This document shows, piece after piece, positions 1 through 8,568 of a DNA stretch of 64,000 bases (the stretch's first letter is position 1; every line of letters starts with the position of its first letter). The translations under genes were made by a program, and so were the position numbers. The notes beneath the pieces are model-generated. The model worked only from the letters and a program-made list of their open reading frames with translations, did not search any database and had not been told where the DNA came from. The stretch is taken from the NCBI RefSeq assembly GCF_000377945.1, contig NZ_KB898929.1, positions 37,703 to 101,702 on the forward strand, read 5' to 3'. This stretch comes from Thioalkalivibrio sulfidiphilus. Its GTDB lineage: Bacteria; Pseudomonadota; Gammaproteobacteria; Ectothiorhodospirales; Ectothiorhodospiraceae.

Positions 1-206
1 CCATGCGGGTGCTGTCCGGGCTCGGGGCCGATGCCGATCCCCAGACCGTGGCCCGCCAGGCCCTGCTGTGGCTCGCCCAGCGCACCGGCGCAGAGGCGGG
101 TCTCATCCTCCTGGACCACCAGGGCCGCAGCGCCGTGGTGCACAACGCCCCGCACATGGCCTTCTGCCGCATCGAAGGCGAGGGGCGGGTGATCCGCGGC
201 CTGTGA
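1..206 (+). CDS. Isoaspartyl peptidase/L-asparaginase, C-terminal fragment (cut by window edge)
   Basis: Only the last 68 or so codons are inside the window; the gene begins upstream. The residues resemble the end of the beta subunit of plant-type asparaginases (Ntn-hydrolases that cleave beta-aspartyl peptides or L-asparagine), including an Ala-rich helix, a LILLD strand and a final strand with HNAPHMAF. The catalytic Thr lies outside the window, so function rests on family resemblance alone. Its TGA stop overlaps the GTG start of the radical SAM gene by four bases (GTGA), which suggests the two are co-transcribed. Confidence 0.6.
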   Translation, partial: MRVLSGLGADADPQTVARQALLWLAQRTGAEAGLILLDHQGRSAVVHNAPHMAFCRIEGEGRVIRGL

Positions 207-1282
207 GTGACAAGACGCAGAGTCCGTTGCGGGGTCGGGGTGCGACCCGCAGTCCCGCCGCCCGGTACGAATCCACCCGCAGTGAGCCGGTGGACGACGG
301 CTGGCACCAGGGGGAGGCCCTGCCGCCCCTTCGCACCCGGGTGACCGAGGAACGCCCCCGGCGGGTGATCTCCCGCAACGACTCCCCGGACGTGCCCTTC
401 GAGCTGTCCATCAACCCTTACCGGGGCTGCGAGCACGGCTGCGTCTACTGCTTCGCCCGCCCCAGTCACGCCTACATGGGCCTTTCCCCGGGCCTGGATT
501 TCGAGACCGAGCTGTTCGCCAAGTCCGGCGCGGCCGAACGCTTGCGAGAGGAACTGGCCCGGCCCGGTCACGTGCCGAGCCCCATCGCGCTCGGCATCAA
601 CACCGATGCCTACCAGCCGGTGGAGCGGCGCCTTAGGATCACTCGCGAGCTCCTGGAGGTGCTTGCCGAGGCCCGTCACCCGGTGACCATCGTCACCAAG
701 TCGGCGCTGATCGAACGGGACCTGGACCTGCTCGCCCCCATGGCCCGGGCGGGACTGGCCCAGGTGGCGATGTCCATCACCACCCTGGACCGGGAACTGG
801 CCCGGCGCATGGAGCCCCGGGCGGCGGCGCCCCAGCGGCGCCTGGAGACCATGCGTCATCTCAGCGAAGCGGGGGTGCCCGTCACTCTGCTGATGGCGCC
901 ACTCATCCCGGTCCTCACGGACGGCGAGGTGGAAGACTTGCTGGAGGCGGCCGCCCGGGCCGGCGCGGTGGCGGCGGGCTATGTGCTGCTGCGACTGCCC
1001 CTGGAGGTGGCGGAACTGTTCGAGGACTGGTTGCGCACCCACGTGCCGCTCAAGGCTGAGCACGTGCTGTCACGCATCAGGGACACCCGTGGCGGTCAGC
1101 TCTACGACGCCCGCTTCGGGCGGCGCATGGTGGGCGAGGGGGCATACGCGGAACTGCTGCGCCAGCGCTTCCGGCTGGCGCGCCGCCGCGTGGGGCTGGC
1201 AGGCCGGATGCCGGAACTGGATCTCTCGCAGTTCGTTCCGCCCAGTGTGCCATCGAAGGATGGGCAGCTGGATCTGTTCTGA
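203..1282 (+). CDS. PA0069-family radical SAM protein
   Basis: Radical SAM protein of about 359 residues. The motif CEHGCVYC gives the C-x3-C-x2-C cluster (Cys76, Cys80, Cys83) that binds the SAM-cleaving 4Fe-4S centre, preceded by INPYRGC as in the PA0069/Rv2578c-like family. Later blocks such as GINTDAYQPVE and the VTIVTKS strand also fit that family. I chose the GTG at 203 because it overlaps the upstream stop and gives the usual N-terminus (SDKTQSPLRGRG); an ATG further upstream would read through the previous gene in another frame. The substrate is unknown for the family. It is followed by an inverted repeat and a convergent gene. Confidence 0.85.
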   Translation: MSDKTQSPLRGRGATRSPAARYESTRSEPVDDGWHQGEALPPLRTRVTEERPRRVISRNDSPDVPFELSINPYRGCEHGCVYCFARPSHAYMGLSPGLDFETELFAKSGAAERLREELARPGHVPSPIALGINTDAYQPVERRLRITRELLEVLAEARHPVTIVTKSALIERDLDLLAPMARAGLAQVAMSITTLDRELARRMEPRAAAPQRRLETMRHLSEAGVPVTLLMAPLIPVLTDGEVEDLLEAAARAGAVAAGYVLLRLPLEVAELFEDWLRTHVPLKAEHVLSRIRDTRGGQLYDARFGRRMVGEGAYAELLRQRFRLARRRVGLAGRMPELDLSQFVPPSVPSKDGQLDLF

Positions 1283-1301
1283 GTGTCCGAAAGACCTGTT
1301 T

Positions 1302-1406
1302 GCCACAGAGGACACAGAGGACACAGAGGTCACAGAGACTGCTTCGGCTAGGAGACTTTGGCTGCTCCGCGCCTTTTTACTCTGTGACCTCTGTGTCCTC
1401 TGTGGC
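1302..1406. repeat. Intergenic inverted repeat, cacagagg unit
   Basis: The left arm (about 1302-1337) repeats the unit CACAGAGGA/T and the right arm (about 1379-1406) is its complement (CTCTGTGTCCTCTGTGG), with about 40 bases between. It fills the junction of two convergent genes, so the RNA from either strand could form a long hairpin and perhaps act as a bidirectional terminator. No T-run follows the stem, so the terminator role is inference. The same unit recurs at 16281-16443. Confidence 0.8.
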
Positions 1407-2840
1407 TTAAGAACCGGTTCTGAACACCTGCGCCAGGCCCAGGTTGGCCTGCTGGCAGAAGTGCATGAAGCTGGTGAAGGTGTCGGCGTCGAGCGGCCGG
1501 CCGCTGGGGTGACGATCGGCGTAGATGAGGCCCACGGGGCGTCCCGGCAGCGCGAGTGCCATCACCAGGCAGCCGCCGGCCTCGATCACCGGGCCCAGCA
1601 CCGCGCCCGGAATGCCCAGACTGCGGGCCTCGTCCAGGTCCCGCAGCCAGTGGGCCCGTGGGGAGCCGAGCACCTTGCTCGGCAGGGCGCCGGGACTGGC
1701 GCCCGTGTCCAGGTCGAAGGCGGCCTTGAGGGGTTCCGTGTCCGGTCCCAGGCAATGCCGGGTCTGCAGTCGCTTGCGGTCCGCCCCCAGCAGGGCCAGC
1801 ACCACCCGGTCCAGGCCCACACCCCGGTGCAGGCCCTCCAGCACCATGTTGAAGATCAGGTTCACGTCCGGCTGGCCTTCGAGCGTGCTGGCTAGTTCCC
1901 GCAGGATGCGCAGTTCCAGTGCCGGGTCGGGTTCGGGCCAGGGGGCGGGGGCGGCCTCGGCCTGTTCCGGACCCTGGTCCCGGACCGCAGCCCCGGGCCG
2001 GGGGATCAGCCTCGCCAGGTCCGGGGCGCCGTAATCGGCGGCGATCTCGGCGGCTAGGCGGGCGTTCTCGTGGGCCCGCTCGGTCATCACCTCCTGGCTC
2101 ACGCCCGCCTCCTCGGCCATGCGCTTGAGCAGGCGCAGGGTCTCCGGATCGTCCCAGCCCCGTTCCGTTGCCTCGGCCAGGGCGATGCCGCGCTTGACGT
2201 GGTGTACCCGGCTGTCCCCCGTGCCCTCCAGGGCATCGCCGAGCAGGGGCGAGAGGCGCCATTCCCGGTTCAGGTTGGCGGTGAGCCGGCTCAGGCGAAA
2301 GCCCAGGACCTTCATCTCCGTGCGCGCCTGGGGCCCGTGGTCGGCCTGCAGGGCCTCGTCCAGGCGCTGTGCCGTTTCACCGCCGAAGCACCAGAAGGCC
2401 ATGCGCCCCAGGTGATAGAGCAGCGCCGCCACGTAGACCTCCTCGGGGTCCCGCACCCGGCAGGCCTGGGCGAAGCTGCGCGCCTGTACGGCGGCGTGGA
2501 AGGCCCGTGCCATGTCCTGCATGACTCGCTCACGGGGCGGGTTCATGAGGGTGTTGATGATCGCCACCGAGACGCTCAGGGCACGCACGGTGTTCAGCCC
2601 GAGCACCACCACGGCGCGGCTGACCGTGCTCACCGGGTGTCCGGCGGGGTTGAAGAAGTTGCTGTTGGCCAGGCGCAGGACCCGGGCGGTGAGGGCGGAG
2701 TCCTGCAGGATGATGCGCGAGATCTCGGCGGCGGAACTGTCATCCCGCTCCGAGGCCTGGGCGATTTGTTGTACCGTAAGGGCCAGGACCGGCATGTCCT
2801 GATCCCGTAAACGGCGGGTCCATTCCTGCAGGTCATGCAT
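1407..2840 (-). CDS. HDOD domain protein with C-terminal GAF-like region
   Basis: A 477-residue cytoplasmic protein. Residues of about 10-210 match the HDOD domain, a degenerate HD fold used in signalling, with the start MPVLALTVQQIAQ, the block ILQDSALTARVLRLANS and the helix SRAVVVLGLNTVRALS. The region around residues 310-470 looks like a GAF sensor domain (ELASTLEGQPDVNLIFNMVL, then GLDRVVLALL). The ATG at 2840 was preferred over an in-frame TTG at 2882. Such proteins often sit in chemotaxis or c-di-GMP signalling, but nothing here identifies a partner. It is divergent from the lipoprotein gene at 2894, with about 53 bases between them for both promoters. Confidence 0.8.
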   Translation of the reverse strand: MHDLQEWTRRLRDQDMPVLALTVQQIAQASERDDSSAAEISRIILQDSALTARVLRLANSNFFNPAGHPVSTVSRAVVVLGLNTVRALSVSVAIINTLMNPPRERVMQDMARAFHAAVQARSFAQACRVRDPEEVYVAALLYHLGRMAFWCFGGETAQRLDEALQADHGPQARTEMKVLGFRLSRLTANLNREWRLSPLLGDALEGTGDSRVHHVKRGIALAEATERGWDDPETLRLLKRMAEEAGVSQEVMTERAHENARLAAEIAADYGAPDLARLIPRPGAAVRDQGPEQAEAAPAPWPEPDPALELRILRELASTLEGQPDVNLIFNMVLEGLHRGVGLDRVVLALLGADRKRLQTRHCLGPDTEPLKAAFDLDTGASPGALPSKVLGSPRAHWLRDLDEARSLGIPGAVLGPVIEAGGCLVMALALPGRPVGLIYADRHPSGRPLDADTFTSFMHFCQQANLGLAQVFRTGS

Positions 2841-2893
2841 GGTGCGAGATTCCGTCCCTGGGGTGATGATGTTTCGTTGCAAAAGGGCTTTGC

Positions 2894-3517
2894 ATGTCTC
2901 GAATTATACGTGAGGCCTCCCCGCAGGCGGCCCGTCGTTCGTCGCCCGGCCGCTACAGCCTGGTGATCTTCCTGGTCCTCTGGCTCGCCGGCTGCGGCAC
3001 CACCACGGTGATCGCGCCGTCGTCTCCGGCAGAGCCGGTGCCGGTGTTCCTGCTGGACCACGGGCGCACCAGCAGCCTGGTGCTGCCTGCCCCCGACGGC
3101 AGCATGACCCGCTACGCCTACGGGGACTGGCGCTACTACGCGGAGCGGGAGACGGGTCTGGGGCATGCCATCGCTGCCGTGCTCTGGCCCACCGAGTCGG
3201 CCCTGGGCCGCCGTCACCTGGCAGGCCCGGCCACGGAGGCCTCTGTGCGTGCCCAGGTGCGGGTGCCCATCCAGGAGATCCACGGCCTGTCCGTGGAGGC
3301 GGCCCGCGTGGCGGCCCTGCGTGGACGGCTGGATGGCTATTTCGAGACGGAGGTGGTGCGCGAGACCCCGGAGGTGGAGCTGGATTTCGTGGCCTACCCC
3401 CACCAGTACTCACTGCGCCACAACTCCAACGCCATTATTGCCGACTGGCTGGTGGAACTGGGCGCGGAGGTCAACCGACGACCGATCTGGTCGGGATGGC
3501 GGGTTGAGAGCAGGTAG
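2894..3517 (+). CDS. Putative lipoprotein, DUF2459-like
   Basis: A 207-residue protein. A hydrophobic stretch (SLVIFLVLWLAGCG) ends in LAGC, a lipobox, so it is probably lipid-anchored after cleavage before Cys. The mature part has the block VFLLDHGRTSSLVLP and the later HNSNAIIADWL, which resemble DUF2459 proteins (urease-associated-like conserved hypotheticals) where a His and Asn are conserved. No enzymatic role can be assigned. The N-terminus is long for a lipoprotein signal, so the true start may lie somewhat downstream. An inverted repeat separates it from the convergent gene. Confidence 0.6.
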   Translation: MSRIIREASPQAARRSSPGRYSLVIFLVLWLAGCGTTTVIAPSSPAEPVPVFLLDHGRTSSLVLPAPDGSMTRYAYGDWRYYAERETGLGHAIAAVLWPTESALGRRHLAGPATEASVRAQVRVPIQEIHGLSVEAARVAALRGRLDGYFETEVVRETPEVELDFVAYPHQYSLRHNSNAIIADWLVELGAEVNRRPIWSGWRVESR

Positions 3518-3616
3518 AAGTGGCTAGTGGCTAGTGGCAAGGAAAATCACCCTCTCTCCCTCATGGGGAGGCATGGTGTGGTTTTCCTTGCCACTAGCCA
3601 CTTGAGACTTGCCACT
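3518..3616. repeat. Intergenic inverted repeat, ggctagtggc unit
   Basis: The left arm (about 3518-3546) is built from AGTGGCTAGTGGC repeats and the right arm (about 3581-3616) is the complement (TTGCCACTAGCCACTTG). Between them lies CCTCTCTCCCTCATGGGGAG, similar to the core of the repeat at 55831-55957. The element sits between convergent genes. Confidence 0.75.
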
Positions 3617-3637
3617 GTTCACCAGTCGCTCGGTCCC

Positions 3638-4660
3638 TCACGTCGCTGAGTCCGCCGCAAGGCTCATTCTCTCCATGAGGTAACACAAACAATCCTGCCT
3701 CACCACCCGCTCGTCCAGGGTGAGCATGGAGGGCATCACCGGGCGGCGCAGAATCAGGCGGTCCTGGTGGATGCCGAAGTAGGTCTCGGTGACCTCCTCG
3801 CCGATCTCGTTGCGTGCCTCCACCCCAATGCCGCCGCCGGGGCGGACGCTGCCCAGGGCGGTGCCGGCGGGCAGTTCCCGGAAGTTCATGTGGTCGATGT
3901 CCGGGTCGAAGCACAGGTCCGCGTCGCCGCGGCTGAAGGCGAAGCTCACCGTCTCGGGGACCTTGACCACCGCCACCGTGTGGAACAGGTCCAGGTCGTG
4001 GGGCGCCACCGGGTGCGTGGGTATCTCCGAGAGCTGCAGGCAGGCGGTGATGTATTCCCGGGCGTGTTCCACGCCGCGCGCATCGCCGGCCTTGCCGCAT
4101 TCCAGGGTCACGGCGGGACACAGCTCGGCGAAGGCCATGGACTGCACGCCCCGGGGGCGCACGAAGTAGACCACGGTGCGTCCGAACAGGGTGGCCAGCT
4201 GCAGGAACGGCGTGTCCAGCCGGTTGATGCAGGCGTAGTGAGGGTTGAGGCCGGTGTTGTTGTGCACGTCCACGCTGGCGAAGGGGCGCAGTTCACCCAT
4301 GCGCTCGGTGACCGCCGCCATGAGCCGGTGCTCCGGGGTGTCGCCGCCCTCGCCGCCGGGCCAGACCCGGTTGTAGTCCGGCTGGCCGTCCAGGCGCCGC
4401 AGGCCGTGGCGGGCGGCGGCCACGTTGCCCACGAACAGGGACAGGCTCCGGGGCAGGCCGCCGGCGGGCGGGTCCCGCAGCAGGGCCTGCACCGCCTCCA
4501 GGCCCGCCGGTTCGTTGCCGTGCAGCAGCACGGAGACGAACAGGGGCTCGGGGCGCCGGCCGGGCAAGTGGATCAGGGTCGGGCCGCCCAGCAGGGCCTC
4601 CAGGTCCGAGGGCCGGGCATCGAGGAATCCCTCGGGCAGGTGGTCCAGTTCCTTCAGCAT
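3638..4660 (-). CDS. Succinylglutamate desuccinylase/aspartoacylase-like (M14-type) protein
   Basis: A 340-residue zinc-carboxypeptidase-like protein. The HGNE motif (VLLHGNEPAG) provides the first two zinc ligands and SVDVHNNTG the third His, as in AstE/aspartoacylase enzymes that remove an acyl group from an amino acid. TLECGK may carry the catalytic Glu. The start at 4660 was chosen because ATGCTGA makes it overlap the stop of the upstream ligase by seven bases, which implies translational coupling. Pairing with a GCS2-type ligase suggests the two act on the same small gamma-glutamyl or acyl-amino compound, but the substrate is not readable from sequence. Confidence 0.75.
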   Translation of the reverse strand: MLKELDHLPEGFLDARPSDLEALLGGPTLIHLPGRRPEPLFVSVLLHGNEPAGLEAVQALLRDPPAGGLPRSLSLFVGNVAAARHGLRRLDGQPDYNRVWPGGEGGDTPEHRLMAAVTERMGELRPFASVDVHNNTGLNPHYACINRLDTPFLQLATLFGRTVVYFVRPRGVQSMAFAELCPAVTLECGKAGDARGVEHAREYITACLQLSEIPTHPVAPHDLDLFHTVAVVKVPETVSFAFSRGDADLCFDPDIDHMNFRELPAGTALGSVRPGGGIGVEARNEIGEEVTETYFGIHQDRLILRRPVMPSMLTLDERVVRQDCLCYLMERMSLAADSAT

Positions 4661-6117
4661 GGGGTCTCCCCGGTGGCGGTCTGTGGCACCGGCCAGAGAT
4701 GGACCGGGGTGTCGGTGCACTGCAGGGCCAGGTAGGCGTGCACCAGGGCGTGGAAGTCCGGGCCATGGGTGGCCACGAAGCGCCGCGCCCAGCTGGCGCC
4801 GTTCTGACCGCTGTCCACCCGGGCGCGCACGATGTCCAGGTAGCGGTCGGTGTCGTCGGCGTCCAGGCCCAGGCGTTCGAGGCCCCGCTGGGCCATGGGT
4901 AGCAGTTCCTCCAGGATCAGGGAGCGCACCGGACGGCTACGTCCGGCGGGCCATTCCACGTGGGCGTCGAGCCCGAAGCGGGCCGCCTGGTAGAAGTTGT
5001 CCCGGGCCTTCGAGAAGCCCATCAGCCCCTCCGCGCCGCCGGGGGTGGTCACCAGTTCTTCCACCAGGCCGTAGAAGAAGGCAGCGCTCGCCACGCTGTC
5101 GGCCAGGGTCGGGCCCGCGGGCACCACCCGGTGCTCGATGCGGATGTGGGGGCGGCCCTGGTCGTCGAAGCCGATCAGGGGCCGGTTCCAGCGCCAGATG
5201 GTGCCGTTGTGCAGGCGCAGGTGGCTGAACCGGGACGGGGGATCGTCGAAGCGGATGGGCAGCAGCACGGGGAAGTGCGCCAGGTTCTCCTCGAAGCACT
5301 CCAGGATGGATTCCCGGGCGAAGCCGGAACCGAAGCTCACCCGGCGCAGGGGGCCCCGGGCCGCGCCCTCGAAGCCGCCCACCTCCACCGCCTGTTCGAA
5401 CACCGGAATGCGGGTCTCGTCCCAGAGGTCCTTGCCGAACAGGTAGGGGGCGTTGGCGGACAGGGCCACCATGGGCGCGCTGGCCAGGATGGAGGCGTTG
5501 TAGACCTTGTGGGCCACGGCGATGGGGGTCTGCAGGTGGATCTGAAAGGAGGTGGTGGCCGCCTCCAGCATCACGTCGTGATGTTCGTGGTGCAGGTGCT
5601 CCCGGCCCACGATGTCCAGTTTCAGCGGGCGACCCTGGCGGGAACGCACCACCTGGTCGTTGAGCGCCCGGTAGCGGTTCATGTCCGACATGTTGGCCAG
5701 GCACAGGTGCTCCGGGCGCAGGGTGGGCAGGATGCCGGTGAGCACCAGCTCGGCATCGCAGGCCCGGGCGGTCTGCCTGGCCTTCGCCCAGGTCTCGCCC
5801 ATCTCCCGGTGCAGGTCCGAGAGCACGCTGCCGGTCAGTGACCGGGCGCTGGTGTTGAGCTCCACGTTGAAACGGGCCAGTTCAGGGCTCGCCAGGGGGT
5901 GCTTGAAGCGTTCCAGGAAGGCCTGGTTCACCGGGGCGGGTTCGTCGTGCCCGTCCACCAGCCAGGCCTCGATCTCGAAGCCGGCCACGGGGTGGCCGTC
6001 ATCGAAGCGTCCGGCGGCCTCCAGGTCCCGGGCCAGGCGGGTCTCCTCGGCCAGGCGCTCGTGGAAGCGCGCGAAGTCCTGGTCGCTGAAACGGGTGTTC
6101 TGGATTTCCTGGCCCAA
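4654..6117 (-). CDS. Glutamate-cysteine ligase family 2 (GCS2) carboxylate-amine ligase
   Basis: A 487-residue member of the GCS2 family, enzymes that use ATP to join a carboxylate (often glutamate) to an amine. Visible family blocks are GFEIEAWLVD near the N-terminus (substrate and metal site), FNVELNT, and the later IRIEHRVVPAGPT. It is longer than the YbdK-type proteins (about 370 residues) and nearer to a proteobacterial subgroup often called glutamate-cysteine ligase-like. It need not make glutathione: no gshB is present here. It overlaps the zinc peptidase-like gene downstream, so both are probably one operon. Confidence 0.75.
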   Translation of the reverse strand: MGQEIQNTRFSDQDFARFHERLAEETRLARDLEAAGRFDDGHPVAGFEIEAWLVDGHDEPAPVNQAFLERFKHPLASPELARFNVELNTSARSLTGSVLSDLHREMGETWAKARQTARACDAELVLTGILPTLRPEHLCLANMSDMNRYRALNDQVVRSRQGRPLKLDIVGREHLHHEHHDVMLEAATTSFQIHLQTPIAVAHKVYNASILASAPMVALSANAPYLFGKDLWDETRIPVFEQAVEVGGFEGAARGPLRRVSFGSGFARESILECFEENLAHFPVLLPIRFDDPPSRFSHLRLHNGTIWRWNRPLIGFDDQGRPHIRIEHRVVPAGPTLADSVASAAFFYGLVEELVTTPGGAEGLMGFSKARDNFYQAARFGLDAHVEWPAGRSRPVRSLILEELLPMAQRGLERLGLDADDTDRYLDIVRARVDSGQNGASWARRFVATHGPDFHALVHAYLALQCTDTPVHLWPVPQTATGETPC

Positions 6118-6158
6118 GCCTGCCTCGATGGGCCCGTGGCCCGGTGGTCTGTATCGTT

Positions 6159-6620
6159 TCAGTCGTCGTCTTGTTCGTCGTCATCGTCCAGGGGTTCGTC
6201 ATACTGGGCCTCCAGCATGTCGCCCCAGAGTGCCTCGTGGTGTTCCAGGAACACCAGCAGGCGGTGGCGGAAGTCCAGCAGTTCCTGCTCGAAGGCCTTA
6301 AAGTCGTCACCGCCCTCCAGGCCCCGGACGCCCTGTTCCACCTGGTTGAGGGCATCGCGCAGGTTGAGACACGCACCCATGGCGCCCTTGACCCGCTCCC
6401 GGGGGTGGGGGATCCAGGCCCGGTCGCTGACCACGGAGCGCAGGTTCTCGCCCAGTTCCAGGAAGCGCTTGCGCAGCCGGGGCATGGCGCCCAGCTTGCT
6501 GCTGCGCAGGTCGCTCCACACCAGGGCCTCCATGAGCCGGGCCCAGCCTGCGCGCAGGGCCTGCACCTGCTCCGGGTCGAAGGCGAAGGCACGTTGCATC
6601 TGTTCGGGTTCAAAGGCCAT
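6159..6620 (-). CDS. Hypothetical protein with acidic tail
   Basis: A protein of about 153 residues that I do not recognise. It is mostly predicted helical, rich in Leu, Arg and Glu, and ends in a run of Asp (DDDDEQDDD). There is no signal peptide or membrane segment. The start at 6620 (MAFEPEQ) was chosen because a longer reading would run into the sigma factor gene on the other strand; no good ribosome site is seen. It is divergent from the sigma factor and lies 41 bases upstream of the ligase gene, so it may belong to that operon. Confidence 0.55.
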   Translation of the reverse strand: MAFEPEQMQRAFAFDPEQVQALRAGWARLMEALVWSDLRSSKLGAMPRLRKRFLELGENLRSVVSDRAWIPHPRERVKGAMGACLNLRDALNQVEQGVRGLEGGDDFKAFEQELLDFRHRLLVFLEHHEALWGDMLEAQYDEPLDDDDEQDDD

Positions 6621-6664
6621 GGGCGGGTCGGGTTCCGTTTTGTGAGGCAGTACGAAAAATACCT

Positions 6665-6693
6665 GGAATAAGGCTTCCGGCTGTGGCGTCCTA
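6665..6693 (+). promoter_or_regulatory. Candidate ECF-type promoter for the sigma factor operon
   Basis: GGAATAA (6665-6671) and CGTCCTA (6687-6693) are separated by 15 bases. This resembles the GGAA(C/T) -35 and GTC-type -10 of ECF sigma promoters, and lies about 30 bases before the sigma gene start. Autoregulation by the ECF factor would be typical, but this is a match by eye only. Confidence 0.45.
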
Positions 6694-6722
6694 AGTGACA
6701 GCAACGATCCACAGGAACATCC

Positions 6723-7286
6723 ATGGCCGTCATCAACTGGCTGCTGCAAAGGCGACTGAAGAACCGCATCGCGGATCTCAGGCCGCAATTATATCGGACC
6801 GCCTATGCCTGGTGTCATGACCCGGCGCGGGCCGATGATCTGGTGCACGAGGCGCTGGTCAAGGCCATCTCCCGTCTGCGCACCCTGCAGGACGAGGATG
6901 CGCTCAAGCCCTGGTTGTTCCGCATCATGACCAATTGCCACCGGGACTGGCTGCGCCGGCAGAAGGACACGGTGGATGTGTACGAGGTGGACCTGCCCTG
7001 CGAGGACTGCCCGGAGATGAATGCCGAACGGGCCGCCACGGTGAAGAGCGTGCGCGAGGCGGTGCGCGGCCTGAGCGACGACCAGCGCAAGGTGCTCACC
7101 CTGGTGGACCTGGAAGGCTTTTCTTACAGCGAGGTGGCCGAGATCCTGGAGGTCCCTATCGGCACGGTCATGAGCCGCCTGAGCCGGGCTCGCCAGCAGC
7201 TCAAGCGCGAGCTGCTGCGCAACGAACGCAAGGCCGGCGCCGCAACCAGTCTCAAGCTCGTAAGGAACCAGCATGAAAACGGATAA
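6723..7286 (+). CDS. ECF-type RNA polymerase sigma factor
   Basis: A 187-residue sigma factor with only regions 2 and 4. Region 2 spans about residues 15-85 (LYRTAYAWCHDPARADDLVH, then KPWLFRIMTNCHRDWLRR) and region 4 about 105-165 (LSDDQRKVLTLVDLEGFSY, then VPIGTVMSRLSRARQQLKR, the DNA-binding helix-turn-helix). There is no region 1 or 3. It would direct polymerase to stress or envelope genes when freed from its anti-sigma. The gene overlaps the downstream anti-sigma gene by 14 bases, which supports coupled translation at a fixed ratio. A GGAATAA/CGTC promoter lies just upstream. Confidence 0.93.
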   Translation: MAVINWLLQRRLKNRIADLRPQLYRTAYAWCHDPARADDLVHEALVKAISRLRTLQDEDALKPWLFRIMTNCHRDWLRRQKDTVDVYEVDLPCEDCPEMNAERAATVKSVREAVRGLSDDQRKVLTLVDLEGFSYSEVAEILEVPIGTVMSRLSRARQQLKRELLRNERKAGAATSLKLVRNQHENG

Positions 7287-8013
7287 GCCCAGCGAAGAGA
7301 TCCTCAACGCCTTCGTGGACGGCGAATTCTGCCCCGAGGAGCGCCTGGCCACCCTCAAGCAGATCTCCGCGGATGAGCAGCTGAGCCGGGAGGTCTGCGA
7401 TCTCTGCCAGCTCAAGGAGATGGTGAACCTGGCCTACGAGCGGGTGCCGCCGCCGCCCCTGCGCCATGCCCGGGGTCGCAGCGCCCGGGGCGGACTGCTC
7501 GGTCCTGCCGCCGCCGCGGTGGTGATGATGCTCTCGGTAGCCGGCATCACCGGCGTGGGGCTGAGCCTCCAGGAGCCCGCGCCGCAGACCGTGCGTGTCA
7601 GCACGGCGGATCTCAGCCAGCCCCTGCACGGCACGATGCGCGAAGCCAGCCGCATCCTGCTGCATGTGAATACCGCGGACGTGGAACGCATCGCCAACAT
7701 GCTCGACGAGGTGGAACTGCTCATGGCTGCCGCCGAGCAGCAGGGTGTGGCCCTGCAGATCCAGGTGGTGACCCATGGCGAGGGTCTGGCCCTGCTGCGC
7801 GAGGACGTCTCGCCCTTTCCACAGCGGGTGGCCATGCTCGCGGAACGTTTTCCTCACCACCTGAGTTTCACCGCCTGCCTCAACACCATCGAGCGTCTGC
7901 GGCGGGAAGAGAACATCCACGTGCGCCTGCTGCCCGCGGCGCAGGTGATCAATTCTGGCGTGGCGGAGGTGATCCGTCGCCAGTCCCAGGGCTGGGCCTA
8001 TATCCAGGTCTGA
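7273..8013 (+). CDS. Membrane anti-sigma factor with periplasmic DsrE-like domain
   Basis: A 246-residue protein in three parts. Residues 1-65 look like a cytoplasmic anti-sigma domain (ILNAFVDGEF, then Cys42-x2-Cys45 and LKEMVNLAYE). Residues of about 76-101 are a hydrophobic membrane segment. Residues of about 125-246 form a DsrE/DsrF-like domain that would lie in the periplasm. That domain aligns with the secreted protein encoded next: VVTHGEGLALL with VVMHGAGLNLL, FTACLNTI with FQICNNTI, and the end SGVAEVIRRQSQGWAYIQV with SGVAHLSYLQAQGYTYIKP. A single Cys is shared at the same place. I infer it holds the sigma factor and senses a signal through the DsrE-like domain. Fusion of these domains is unusual to my knowledge. 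Confidence 0.75.
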   Translation: MKTDKPSEEILNAFVDGEFCPEERLATLKQISADEQLSREVCDLCQLKEMVNLAYERVPPPPLRHARGRSARGGLLGPAAAAVVMMLSVAGITGVGLSLQEPAPQTVRVSTADLSQPLHGTMREASRILLHVNTADVERIANMLDEVELLMAAAEQQGVALQIQVVTHGEGLALLREDVSPFPQRVAMLAERFPHHLSFTACLNTIERLRREENIHVRLLPAAQVINSGVAEVIRRQSQGWAYIQV

Positions 8014-8090
8014 CCCCGGGAATCAGCAAGGCAGTAGCCCCTGTAAGCATCAACCATAACCATTAGATCGAGTGAAGGAGTGGAGCAGTC

Positions 8091-8534
8091 ATGAAAAAGA
8101 TTCTTGTATCCCTGATGGCCCTGGCCGCCCTGATGATGGTCCTGCCCGGCACCGCCCTGGCCGTGGATTACGGCAAGCAGAAGGTGGTTTACCACATCAA
8201 CGGCGGTGATCCCCAGCAGAACCAGCTGGCCATGCGCAACATCCAGAACCACATCAATGCCGTGGGCGCCGAGAACATGGACATCAAGGTGGTCATGCAC
8301 GGTGCCGGCCTGAACCTGCTGATCAACGCCAAGGAAAATGCCGATCTGCGCGCCAGCGTGGACAACCTGAAGATGCAGAACGTGGAGTTCCAGATCTGCA
8401 ACAACACCATCGTGGGTCGCAAGCTGGACCTGGCCAATGATCTGTACGACGCCAAGCCCGCCGACGTGGTCCCCAGCGGCGTGGCCCACCTGTCCTACCT
8501 GCAGGCCCAGGGTTACACCTACATCAAGCCCTGA
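8091..8534 (+). CDS. Secreted DsrE/DsrF-like protein
   Basis: A 147-residue protein with a clear signal peptide (MKKILVSLMALAALMMVLPG, cleavage probably after ALA near residue 24). The mature part is a DsrE-like alpha/beta fold: VVYHINGG, KVVMHGAGLNLL, VEFQICNNTI with one Cys, and SGVAHLSYLQAQGYTYI. DsrE-family proteins bind or relay sulfur in the cytoplasm, but exported members have no settled role. A strong ribosome site (AAGGAG) precedes the ATG. It follows the anti-sigma gene by 77 bases, is a paralogue of that protein's outer domain, and ends at a terminator. It could be a target or ligand of the sensing circuit. Confidence 0.85.
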   Translation: MKKILVSLMALAALMMVLPGTALAVDYGKQKVVYHINGGDPQQNQLAMRNIQNHINAVGAENMDIKVVMHGAGLNLLINAKENADLRASVDNLKMQNVEFQICNNTIVGRKLDLANDLYDAKPADVVPSGVAHLSYLQAQGYTYIKP

Positions 8535-8568
8535 TCACGAATCGCGGATTCCTCCTGTAACAGGATTG

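Noticed and set aside
1348..2262. Long open frame opposite and across the HDOD gene
   Set aside because: It is Pro/Gly/Arg-rich with no family blocks and overlaps the well-supported HDOD gene; a shadow of high-GC coding DNA.
8019..8046. Second ECF promoter before the secreted DsrE-like gene (GGAATCA)
   Set aside because: The -35-like GGAATCA is present but no convincing CGTC-type -10 at the right distance; the gene can be read from the sigma operon.
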